Origin: Bacillota bacterium
GTDB lineage: Bacteria > Bacillota > Bacilli > Calditerricolales > Calditerricolaceae
Reading direction: 5' to 3'
Length of the DNA stretch: 12,753 nt
Assembly (NCBI GenBank): GCA_017577925.1
Contig: PKQU01000034.1
Location: forward strand, 1 to 12,753
The notes beneath the pieces were generated by a model. The model saw nothing but the letters and a program-made list of their open reading frames with translations. It had not been told where the DNA came from and did not search any database. Shown here piece after piece: positions 1-6,167 of the stretch (its first letter is position 1; every line of letters begins with the position of its first letter). The position numbers and the translations under genes are program-made.

Positions 1-383
1 CGCCACTCCAGGTGCGGACGACCCGACAGGTCGATGACCACCTGGGCCAAGGCCTCGTCCATCGGCACAAAGGCATGGCCGTAGCGCCGGATGCCGGCCT
101 TGTCCCCCAGCGCCTGGCGCAGGGCGCGGCCGAGGCAGATGCCGATGTCCTCCACGGTGTGGTGATCGTCGATGTGCAGGTCGCCCTTGGCCCGGACGGT
201 GAGGTCGAAGTGGCCGTGGCGGGCGAACAGCTCGAGCATGTGCTCGAGAAAGGGTACGCCGGTGTCGAGGTCCGTCCGACCCGCGCCGTCGAGGACCAAG
301 GACAGGGTGATGTCCGTCTCCGTCGTCGTCCGCTTCACCGTCGCCGCGCGGACGGCAGGTTCCAGCACGCCCTGCTCGTTCAT
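1..383 (-). CDS. hisB: Imidazoleglycerol-phosphate dehydratase, 3' end cut by window edge
   Basis: HisB dehydrates imidazole-glycerol phosphate to imidazole-acetol phosphate, a middle step of histidine synthesis in the cytoplasm; the family is Mn-dependent. The 127 visible codons show the expected order: an N-terminal KRTTTETDITLSL strand (residues 17-29), a DTGVPFLEHMLELFARHG block (40-57) and the metal-binding DDHHTVEDIG motif (72-81), followed by CLGRALRQALG and a DLSGRPHLEW strand at the edge. The second metal-binding half lies beyond base 1. This is the monofunctional type, with no phosphatase domain before it. The ATG at 383 is preceded by AAAGGGGAT eight bases upstream and overlaps the hisD stop as ATGA, so translation is probably coupled to hisD. 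Identification is near certain; only the C-terminus is missing. Confidence 0.97.
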   Translation of the reverse strand, partial: MNEQGVLEPAVRAATVKRTTTETDITLSLVLDGAGRTDLDTGVPFLEHMLELFARHGHFDLTVRAKGDLHIDDHHTVEDIGICLGRALRQALGDKAGIRRYGHAFVPMDEALAQVVIDLSGRPHLEW

Positions 384-1747
384 GCGTCCCGATCCCCTTT
401 CTGCCGGAAATCTCCGGGTTCGGCCCGCGGAGCGGTCACGGCCACGCCCGTCTCCCGACCGGCGGATGCCTCCAGCCGGACAAGCACCGCCCGCGCGTGG
501 GCCTCGAGGCCCTCGGCCCGGGCCAGGGTAACGATGGGTTCGGCGTGGGCCACGAGGTCGGCCCGGCTGTAGGCGATCACATTGGTCACCTTCACGAAAT
601 CGTGCACCGACAGGCCCGAGGAGAAACGCGCCGTGCCGTTGGTCGGAAGGACGTGGTTGGGCCCGGCGAAGTAGTCGCCCACCGGTTCCGGGCTGTGCGA
701 GCCGAGGAAGACGGCGCCGGCATGGCGGATGCGCCCGAGGAGGGCCCACGGATCGGCCACCAGGAGCTCGAGGTGCTCGGGGGCCAGACGGTTGACGGTC
801 TCCACCGCCTCATCAAGAGAGGCGGCAAGGAGGATGGCCCCGTTCCGCTCCAGGGCCTCGCGGGCGATGGCCGCGCGCGGGAGGTCGGCAAGCTGCCGCT
901 CCACCTCCGCCTGCACGGCCGCGGCCAGCGCGCAGTCCGTCGTTACGAGCACCGCCGCAGCAAGGGGATCGTGCTCGGCCTGGGACAGGAGATCGGCCGC
1001 CACCTGGCGCGCGTCGGCAGTGGAGTCAGCCAGGACGACGATCTCGCTCGGTCCGGCCACGGCGTCGATGCCCACACGCCCGAACACCTCACGCTTGGCC
1101 AGGGCCACGTATACGTTGCCCGGGCCGACAATCTTGTCCACCGGCCGGATCGTCTCCGTGCCGTAGGCCAGGGCCGCCACCGCCTGCGCCCCGCCAACAC
1201 GGTACACCTCGTCGACGCCCAGCAGGTGGCAGGCGACCAGAATGCCCGGGTGGACACCTCCGTCCGGGCCCGGCGGCGTGACGACGGCGATTTCGCCCAC
1301 ACCGGCCACCTGGGCGGGAATGACGTTCATCAGCACCGTCGACGGGTAGGCCGCCCGTCCCCCGGGCACGTAGACGCCGACACGGTCAAGGGGGCGAATA
1401 AGCTGGCCCAGCACCGTGCCCGTCGCCGTCGGCTCGAACCAGGAGGCGCGACGCTGGCGCTCATGGAAGGCGCGAATGTTGGCCGCCGCCGCCTCCAGCG
1501 CCGCGCGGAAGGCGGGGTCGGCCTCGCGCCACGCCCGCGCCAGCTGTTCCGGCGGCACGCGCAGCTCCGCGCCGTCCCACCCGTCAAACTGCGCCGTGAA
1601 CCGGCGCACGGCGGCGTCTCCTTCCGCCTGCACGGCTTCGAGGATGGCGCGCACCGCCGCCCGCTCCGCTTCGTGCACGTCCACGTCCCGCCGCAGGTCG
1701 TAGGATGCGGCGGGACGGATGCGCAACGCAAAACCCGCTCCCCTCAT
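380..1747 (-). CDS. hisD: Histidinol dehydrogenase
   Basis: HisD oxidises L-histidinol to histidinal and then histidine with two NAD+, the final steps of the pathway; the family is a Zn-dependent cytoplasmic homodimer. The 455-residue product has the GVYVPGGRAAYPSTVLMN block (124-141), KIVGPGNVYVALAKR (205-219) and the family signature from IDAVAGPSEIVV (227-238) to LLSQAEHD (253-260). By alignment with the E. coli enzyme, the zinc ligands are Q256, H259, D358 and H417, and the catalytic pair is E324-H325 in LAPEHLE. The start is the ATG at 1747, with GGAGGTG four to five bases upstream and a four-base overlap with the hisG stop; the open frame continues further upstream but runs inside hisG. 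The C-terminus carries about 38 residues after H417, roughly 25 more than usual. Confidence 0.97.
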   Translation of the reverse strand: MRGAGFALRIRPAASYDLRRDVDVHEAERAAVRAILEAVQAEGDAAVRRFTAQFDGWDGAELRVPPEQLARAWREADPAFRAALEAAAANIRAFHERQRRASWFEPTATGTVLGQLIRPLDRVGVYVPGGRAAYPSTVLMNVIPAQVAGVGEIAVVTPPGPDGGVHPGILVACHLLGVDEVYRVGGAQAVAALAYGTETIRPVDKIVGPGNVYVALAKREVFGRVGIDAVAGPSEIVVLADSTADARQVAADLLSQAEHDPLAAAVLVTTDCALAAAVQAEVERQLADLPRAAIAREALERNGAILLAASLDEAVETVNRLAPEHLELLVADPWALLGRIRHAGAVFLGSHSPEPVGDYFAGPNHVLPTNGTARFSSGLSVHDFVKVTNVIAYSRADLVAHAEPIVTLARAEGLEAHARAVLVRLEASAGRETGVAVTAPRAEPGDFRQKGDRDA

Positions 1748-2394
1748 GGGGCCACCTCCGTCCGTTGCCGTCTGATCACTGCCTCCAGGCGCGCGCACAG
1801 CTCGTCGACGGCGCGGCTTTTCATGCGGTAGCTGACGAGGTTGGCGATGAGCCGCGTCGTCACCTCGGCGATCGTCTCCAGCTCCACCAGGCCGTTTTCG
1901 CGCAGCGTCTGCCCCGTTGAGACGATATCGACGATGCGGTCGGCGAGGCCCACAAGCGGCGCCAGCTCCACCGACCCGTTCAGCTTGATAATCTCCACCT
2001 GCTGCCCGCGCTCGCGGAAGTACGCCGACGCGATGCGCGGGTACTTTGTCGCCACACGCGGGGCGGGACAGGGCCGCCAATCGGGCTTTGCCGCCACGGC
2101 AATGCGGCAGCGGCTGATGCCCAGGTCGAGCAGCTCGTAGACATCGCGCGCCTCCTCTTCCATCAGCACGTCCTTGCCGACCAGCCCCACGTCGGCCACC
2201 CCGTACTCAACGTAGGTAGGTACGTCGGAGGGCTTGGCCAGAATGAAGGTGAGGGCGGCATCGGGCACCGCCAGGACCAGGCGGCGCGACGCCTCCAGTT
2301 CCGCCGGCAGGGGCACGCCGCATCTGCGGAGCAGGGCCACCGCCTCGTCAAAAATGCGCCCCTTCGGCAGCGCTACGCGAAGTCCCTCGGTCAT
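1744..2394 (-). CDS. hisG: ATP phosphoribosyltransferase, short catalytic form
   Basis: HisG joins ATP and PRPP to make phosphoribosyl-ATP, the first and committed step of histidine synthesis. At 216 residues this is the short form (HisG-S), which lacks the C-terminal regulatory ACT-like domain and needs HisZ as partner; hisZ is immediately upstream. Visible motifs are the N-terminal LRVALPKGRIFDEA (5-18), DVGLVGKDVL (68-77), LNGSVELAPLVGLADRIVD (138-156) and the PRPP-binding DIVSTGQT (156-163). The ATG at 2394 follows GGGGAGGGAAGCGCG and overlaps the hisZ stop as ATGA. The frame is open further upstream, but the extra residues look nothing like HisG and lie inside hisZ. Feedback control by histidine is expected to act through HisZ; that is family knowledge, not visible here. 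Confidence 0.97.
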   Translation of the reverse strand: MTEGLRVALPKGRIFDEAVALLRRCGVPLPAELEASRRLVLAVPDAALTFILAKPSDVPTYVEYGVADVGLVGKDVLMEEEARDVYELLDLGISRCRIAVAAKPDWRPCPAPRVATKYPRIASAYFRERGQQVEIIKLNGSVELAPLVGLADRIVDIVSTGQTLRENGLVELETIAEVTTRLIANLVSYRMKSRAVDELCARLEAVIRRQRTEVAP

Positions 2395-3602
2395 CGCGCT
2401 TCCCTCCCCGTCTTTGGCCCGCACGCCGCCGGCCCTTTGTCCACAAAGCATAGCACCCGGCCGCCGGCCCGTTCGGCGGCGCGGTCTGCCGCGTCGGCGT
2501 CGGGCACCCAGCACGTCACCACGACATTGCCCTCATCGCGCAGCCGGCGGGCCGTTTGCAAGGCCTCGGTGCGGTGGGCATCGTCGTACACCACCATCAC
2601 CGTCGGCGGTCCTGGTTCCGGGGCAAGCGCCGAGACTTCCCATACCCTGTCGAGGACGAGGGCAAACCCCGTCGCCGGGGCCGGTCGGGCGAAGAGGGCC
2701 ATCAGGTGGTCGTAACGCCCACCATGGAGGATCGGAAAACCGTGGTCGGCGGCATAACCTTCAAAGAGCACGCCGGTGTAGTAGCCCAAATGGCCGATCA
2801 GCGTCAGATCAAACACCACGTGCGCGGCGACCCCATACGCCTCCAGCACGTCCCACAGCCGCCGCAGCGTGTCCAGGGCCGCCCCGCACCCAACGCCCGC
2901 CGCCACCCGCGCCGCCTCCTCCAGCGTCTCCACGCCGCCGCGGAGCGAGAGGAGGGCCAGCAACCGCTCCTTCGCCGCATCCGGCAGCGTCGACCGGCCC
3001 ACGGCCTGGCGGAACCCGACAAAATCGCGCCGGGCCAGAAGCCGTTTCAGTTCGTCGCGCAGCACCGCCTCGGGCACCGTCACCTGGAGCAGCTCCGTCA
3101 GAAAGCCCATGTGCCCCACGGCCAGGGAAAAGCGGGCCACCTCCGCAGCCCGCAGGCAATCGACGGCGAGGGCAATCACCTCCGCATCGGCGTCGGCCGA
3201 CCCGTCACCCACCAGCTCGACACCGATCTGCGGGAACTCCGCGCTGCGTCCCGCCTCCTTGCGTTGCCGCCGAAAGACGCTGGCCCGGTAGCACAACCGG
3301 AGCGGAAGCGGCACATCGGCAAGAAGCGAACCGACCACCCGCGCGATGGGCGCGGTCATGTCCGGCCGCAGCACAAGGGACAGCCCCTGGCGGTCAAACA
3401 GCGTGAAGCGCTGGTCGTCGGCCGTTGCACTCGCTTTGCCCACCGTTTCGTCGTATTCCAGCGTTGGCGTCTCGATCTCGCGGTAGCCCCACGCCGCCAT
3501 GCGGCGCAGCACCCGCGCTTCGATCCGCCGGCGCTTGGCCAACTCGTCGGGCAACCAGTCGCGCATGCCCAGCGGTTTCTCGAAGACGCGCGGTCGACTC
3601 AT
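2391..3602 (-). CDS. hisZ: ATP phosphoribosyltransferase regulatory subunit
   Basis: HisZ is a histidyl-tRNA synthetase paralogue that no longer charges tRNA but assembles with HisG-S into the active, histidine-sensitive enzyme. The 403-residue protein has the class II synthetase fold signatures: EKPLGMRDWLPDE (8-20), LRPDMTAPIAR (78-88), the motif-2 region around FRRQRKEAGRSAEFPQIG (110-127), YYTGVLFEGY (274-283) and GGRYDHL (294-300), then a motif-3-like GFALVLDRV (312-320) and a short C-terminal region (about 334-388). It lacks a full anticodon-binding domain of HisS size, and its position directly before hisG supports HisZ over HisS. The ATG at 3602 has AAGGGAG eight bases upstream. It is the first gene of the his operon, with a 277-base gap before it. 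Confidence 0.95.
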   Translation of the reverse strand: MSRPRVFEKPLGMRDWLPDELAKRRRIEARVLRRMAAWGYREIETPTLEYDETVGKASATADDQRFTLFDRQGLSLVLRPDMTAPIARVVGSLLADVPLPLRLCYRASVFRRQRKEAGRSAEFPQIGVELVGDGSADADAEVIALAVDCLRAAEVARFSLAVGHMGFLTELLQVTVPEAVLRDELKRLLARRDFVGFRQAVGRSTLPDAAKERLLALLSLRGGVETLEEAARVAAGVGCGAALDTLRRLWDVLEAYGVAAHVVFDLTLIGHLGYYTGVLFEGYAADHGFPILHGGRYDHLMALFARPAPATGFALVLDRVWEVSALAPEPGPPTVMVVYDDAHRTEALQTARRLRDEGNVVVTCWVPDADAADRAAERAGGRVLCFVDKGPAACGPKTGREAR

Positions 3603-3670
3603 CGCCTCCGCTCCCTTCTTGTCCGTCGGCAGCCCGTCGTCCGCCGTCCTTTACTTTCGTGTGCTGCCAT
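3599..3670 (-). CDS. Possible 23-codon upstream ORF in the hisZ leader
   Basis: An ATG at 3670 opens 23 codons that stop at a TGA overlapping the hisZ start codon in the same ATGA pattern as the other his genes. The peptide begins MAAHESKGRR and ends in an arginine-rich tail. No convincing ribosome binding site precedes it, it has only one histidine codon, and the tail is largely what a purine-rich ribosome-binding region would encode by chance. It does not look like a histidine attenuation leader peptide. It may be accidental. Confidence 0.15.
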   Translation of the reverse strand: MAAHESKGRRTTGCRRTRRERRR

Positions 3671-3703
3671 GCTACCAAACTAAAGCATCCGGGTTTGTTG
3701 AAC

Positions 3704-3733
3704 AGCTTACCACGCCCGGTGCGTCTTCGTCAA
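3704..3733 (-). promoter_or_regulatory. Candidate sigma-A-type promoter for the his operon
   Basis: On the minus strand TTGACG (3733-3728) stands 18 bases before TAAGCT (3709-3704), with TGG just ahead of the second box, matching an extended -10. The predicted start is near 3697, giving a leader of about 95 bases before hisZ. The -35 is good, the -10 hexamer only half matches consensus. The boxes also lie inside the coding-like segment at 3707-3822, so the -35 match could be coincidental codon sequence. No T-box consensus was seen in the leader; an inverted repeat (gctgcc 3663-3668, ggcagc 3628-3633) is present but weak. Confidence 0.33.
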
Positions 3734-3822
3734 CGGATCATCGGTGCTCTCCCAGACGTGGGCGATCCCCCGCACCGTCAGCCCAATGCTTCCCCAGCCG
3801 ACCTCCCCTTCTTCACCACCAT
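3707..3822 (-). pseudogene. Possible 38-codon small gene with a one-base frame break
   Basis: An ATG at 3822 begins MVVKKG, but the frame closes after 14 codons. If one base is added in the G run at 3808-3805, the reading continues as GEVGWGSIGLTVRG, then IAHVWESTDDPLTKTHRAW, and stops at TAA 3709-3707. In that second frame, 27 of the 31 codons from GTC to the stop end in G or C, against 18 of 31 at each of the first and second positions; this skew is what real genes in this window show. No Shine-Dalgarno precedes the ATG. A shorter intact alternative starts at a GTG in the second frame and has 22 residues. I do not recognise the peptide and assign no function. It could be a decayed gene, a sequencing error in a small gene, or chance. 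Confidence 0.28.
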
Positions 3823-3862
3823 AAAAAATGAATATTTCGACGATGATCCCCGCGGCGCGGGG
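3823..3862 (-). terminator. GC-rich hairpin after the DUF418 gene, weak terminator candidate
   Basis: A perfect six-base-pair stem, CCCCGC and GCGGGG around a three-base loop (3848-3862), follows the DUF418 stop by 17 bases. A run of six T on the minus strand comes only about 20 bases later (3828-3823), too far for a textbook intrinsic terminator. An overlapping alternative stem (CGGCGC/GCGCCG) is also possible. The position between two operons favours a terminator role; the geometry does not. Confidence 0.3.
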
Positions 3863-3879
3863 GCGCCGTGACCGTTCCC

Positions 3880-5124
3880 TTACGCTCCCCGCCCTACCCG
3901 CAGCGGCTGCCGGCGGCCATAGGTGAGCGACCGCCACACCCACTCCGCCGGGCCGAAACGGAACCGGCGCAGCCACCATGCACTGAAGGCAAGCTGCCCG
4001 CCGAAGACGGCCAGCGTCAGGAGAAGCCCCCATGTCGGGGCAACGCGGCCGTACAGACCCAAGCCGTAACTGTAGAACAACGTGGTGCAGACGATCGATT
4101 GCAGCAGGTAATTGGTCAGGGCCATCCGCCCGGCCGCCGCGAGGGGCGCAAGGCGACGACGCCATGCCGGGCGTTCGGCAAGGAGCACGGTGGCGGAAGC
4201 GTAGAAGAGGGCCAACCCCAGTCCCCCGAGGGCGTAGCCGAGGAACGCCAGCAGATCGTACACCGTCGTCACCCCCGGTGTGAGGCGGGCATCCGCGTAC
4301 GCGGCCAGCGCCGCAAGCGGCAGCCCCGCGACCAGCCCCGCAATTCCCGTGCGCCGCAAAACCGACCGGGTGGCCGGCAGCCGTTCGAGGAGCTTCGCCT
4401 TCGCCGCCGCGGCGCCGAGGAGAAAGATGCCCAGAAGAAAGGGGAAATAGATGATGGCATTGCCATACTGCAACGAGAGATCGATCCGGCGCATCTCCAG
4501 CTGCTGGGCATACGAACCCGACCCGAACGCGGCGAGGGATCGGTCAGCCTGTTCCTTGGCCCACGTGACAAGGTCCGGGTTTTCCGTCCCCAGCATGGGC
4601 CCGACGAGCAGCACGTAGACGCCCAGCGCCAGAACCATGCAGCCGATGCCCCACACCAGCGCCGTCTTAGCCGTCCGGCGGCGGAACGGAAGAAGGAGGA
4701 AGCCGACCAGGGCATACGTCAACAGGATGTCCCCCGACCAAATGAACAGCGCGTGCAGCCCACCGATGAGCAGGAGCACGGCCAGCCGGCGGGCGTACAG
4801 CCGGCCCGGCGAACCGCCGCGCCCCGCCGCCCGTTCGGTGAAGAGCACCATGCCCACCCCGAACAGAAGCGAAAAGAGGGGGTAGAACTTCCCCTCCGCC
4901 AGCACCTGGATCAGCCCCTGAACCGCGTTGTCCCACGGGCTGTCCCACGGATCCACTCCGGCCAGGTCCCAGAAGATCACCGGCGAGCTGAAGTGGGCCA
5001 TGTTGACGGCCAAAATGCCGAACAGGGCCAGCCCCCGCAACACGTCGAGGGCAAAAAGGCGCTCCCCCGGTGCGACAGGAGTTGGCTTCGGGCCCGGAGG
5101 AGCCATGGGGCGCGGGTCGTCCAT
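3880..5124 (-). CDS. DUF418 / YeiB-family polytopic membrane protein
   Basis: A 414-residue integral membrane protein of the YeiB (COG2311) family; the biochemical role of the family is not established, with transport proposed. The N-terminal signature LDVLRGLALFGILAVNM (26-42) is followed by many hydrophobic segments (for example around 83-96, 113-128, 133-147, 156-174, 224-242, 260-276, 288-310, 366-382). The C-terminal DUF418 domain (about 245-406) shows GRMALTNYLLQS (332-343), FYSYGLGLYG (350-359) and RFRFGPAEWVWRSLTYGRR (387-405). The start at 5124 is chosen because AAGGGGAG stands eight bases upstream. A start at 5169, 15 codons earlier, overlaps the DUF441 stop as ATGA but has a poor ribosome binding site. 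The gene is the last before the intergenic gap and is not part of this locus in B. subtilis. Confidence 0.9.
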   Translation of the reverse strand: MDDPRPMAPPGPKPTPVAPGERLFALDVLRGLALFGILAVNMAHFSSPVIFWDLAGVDPWDSPWDNAVQGLIQVLAEGKFYPLFSLLFGVGMVLFTERAAGRGGSPGRLYARRLAVLLLIGGLHALFIWSGDILLTYALVGFLLLPFRRRTAKTALVWGIGCMVLALGVYVLLVGPMLGTENPDLVTWAKEQADRSLAAFGSGSYAQQLEMRRIDLSLQYGNAIIYFPFLLGIFLLGAAAAKAKLLERLPATRSVLRRTGIAGLVAGLPLAALAAYADARLTPGVTTVYDLLAFLGYALGGLGLALFYASATVLLAERPAWRRRLAPLAAAGRMALTNYLLQSIVCTTLFYSYGLGLYGRVAPTWGLLLTLAVFGGQLAFSAWWLRRFRFGPAEWVWRSLTYGRRQPLRVGRGA

Positions 5125-5132
5125 GTCCTTCT

Positions 5133-5140
5133 CTCCCCTT
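5133..5140 (-). promoter_or_regulatory. Ribosome binding site favouring the DUF418 start at 5124
   Basis: AAGGGGAG lies eight bases before the ATG at 5124. The in-frame ATG at 5169 has only GGAAGC nearby, so the downstream start is preferred, although coupling from the DUF441 stop could also use the upper one. Confidence 0.6.
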
Positions 5141-5165
5141 TCTGTGGTTCGCGCGCCCGCAACCC

Positions 5166-5630
5166 TCATCCCAGCTTCCGGCCCATTCCCAGCAGGACGG
5201 CCAGGATGCCGGCGGCGATGAGCGGTCCGGTGGGCACGCCGCGGAACAAGGCCACCCCCAAAATGGTCCCCACGAGGATCCCCGTGACGACAACCGGGTT
5301 CTGCGCCATCAGCGGGACGCCCTTGCCGGCCAGGTATGAGACGAACACGCCGACGGCGACGGCCAAGAGCGACGCCGGGGTGGTGAACGCGCGCACCAGC
5401 GCGCCGGGAGAAATTTTGCCGCTGGCCAACGGGGCCATGATGCCCATCGTGAGGACGAGGATACCCAAGTTCAGGCCATGCTGTTCGAAAAAGGGCAGCA
5501 GTCTGTCCAAGTGGGCCAGGCGAAACAGCAGCAGCAGCAACACGGCGATCGACACCGGTGCGTTGTGGCTGACGATGCCCAACGCGGCCAACGCGAGCAG
5601 CAGCAGACTGGTTGCGTCCACGGATGCCAT
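5166..5630 (-). CDS. DUF441 (UPF0756) small membrane protein
   Basis: A 154-residue very hydrophobic protein of the UPF0756/DUF441 family, to which B. subtilis YtwI belongs; function unknown. Hydrophobic segments lie at about 8-20, 25-38, 53-69, 85-102, 112-130 and 133-149. The C-terminal stretch GVPLMAQNPVVVTGILVG (104-121) followed by GVALFRGVPTGPLIAAGI (125-142) is characteristic. The ATG at 5630 is preceded by AAGGAG nine bases upstream, which itself overlaps the end of the acyltransferase gene; the frame is open further upstream, but those residues fall inside that gene. The short gap (19 bases) and the ATGA contact with the next gene suggest cotranscription with both neighbours. In B. 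subtilis this family is encoded elsewhere, so its presence here is a local difference. Confidence 0.92.
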   Translation of the reverse strand: MASVDATSLLLLALAALGIVSHNAPVSIAVLLLLLFRLAHLDRLLPFFEQHGLNLGILVLTMGIMAPLASGKISPGALVRAFTTPASLLAVAVGVFVSYLAGKGVPLMAQNPVVVTGILVGTILGVALFRGVPTGPLIAAGILAVLLGMGRKLG

Positions 5631-5649
5631 CGGTCCCGTCTCCTTTTCC

Positions 5650-6153
5650 TCATTGCCGATCGGCAGGCCGGTAGCGGTCACGAATGACGCGCATCGGGTT
5701 CCCGCCCACGAACGCCCCGGGAGGCACGTCGCGGTGCACCACCGTCCCGGCGGCCACCACCGCACCGTCCCCGATGGTCACACCGGGCAAGATGGTGCAG
5801 TTGGCGCCGATCATCACATTGTCGCCGATGACCACGTCGCCGAGGCGGTACTCGTCGACCAGGTACTCATGGGCCAGGATCGTCGTGTTGTACCCGATGA
5901 TGCAGTTCTTCCCCACCCGGATGCGCTCGGGAAAGAGCACGTCAACCATGGCCATCAAGGCAAAGGCCGTCTTGTCCCCCACGCGCATGCCGAGAAAGGT
6001 GCGGTAGAGCCAGTTCTTGACCGACACAAAAGGACAGTAGCGAGCAGCCTGGATGACGAGGAAGTTTTTGACCACCTTCCAGAAGGGCACGGTGCGGTAC
6101 AGCTGCCACAGCGAATTGGCGCCCGACACCGGGTAGCGTTCCGTCTTCCGCAC
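5650..6153 (-). CDS. yvoF: Left-handed beta-helix acyltransferase, YvoF-like
   Basis: A 167-residue protein of the hexapeptide-repeat acyltransferase family, which transfers acetyl or similar groups from acyl-CoA; substrate unknown. The N-terminal 60 residues are a helical, aromatic-rich cap (SLWQLYRTVPFWKVVKNFLV, 14-33). The repeats run from about 79 to 158: IRVGKNCIIGYNTTILAHE (78-96), a DEYRLG insertion (100-105), VVIGDNVMIGANCTILPG (107-124), VTIGDGAVVAAGTVV (125-139), and the closing PGAFVGGNPMRVI (145-157) typical of the family. H95 is a candidate catalytic histidine. The start is GTG at 6153, fixed by AAAGGAGG six bases upstream, which shares bases with the preceding stop codon. The order before hisZ matches B. 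subtilis yvoF, except that two genes now lie between it and hisZ. Confidence 0.88.
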   Translation of the reverse strand: MRKTERYPVSGANSLWQLYRTVPFWKVVKNFLVIQAARYCPFVSVKNWLYRTFLGMRVGDKTAFALMAMVDVLFPERIRVGKNCIIGYNTTILAHEYLVDEYRLGDVVIGDNVMIGANCTILPGVTIGDGAVVAAGTVVHRDVPPGAFVGGNPMRVIRDRYRPADRQ

Positions 6154-6159
6154 AGCCGT

Positions 6160-6167
6160 CCTCCTTT
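6160..6167 (-). promoter_or_regulatory. Strong ribosome binding site setting a GTG start
   Basis: AAAGGAGG ends six bases before the GTG at 6153 and overlaps the TAA of the upstream membrane protein gene (6168-6166), so the acyltransferase is probably translated by ribosomes already on the message. Confidence 0.75.

Noticed and set aside
497..1831. Plus-strand open frame of 444 codons opposite hisD
   Set aside because: Antisense shadow of a gene with all HisD catalytic residues in place.
1748..2080. Upstream extension of the HisD frame to 566 residues
   Set aside because: The extra residues lie within hisG in another frame, do not resemble HisD, and the ATG at 1747 has a proper ribosome binding site.
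3603..3700. T-box riboswitch in the hisZ leader
   Set aside because: The antiterminator consensus (TGGnACCGCG) is not present and there is no terminator with T run before hisZ.
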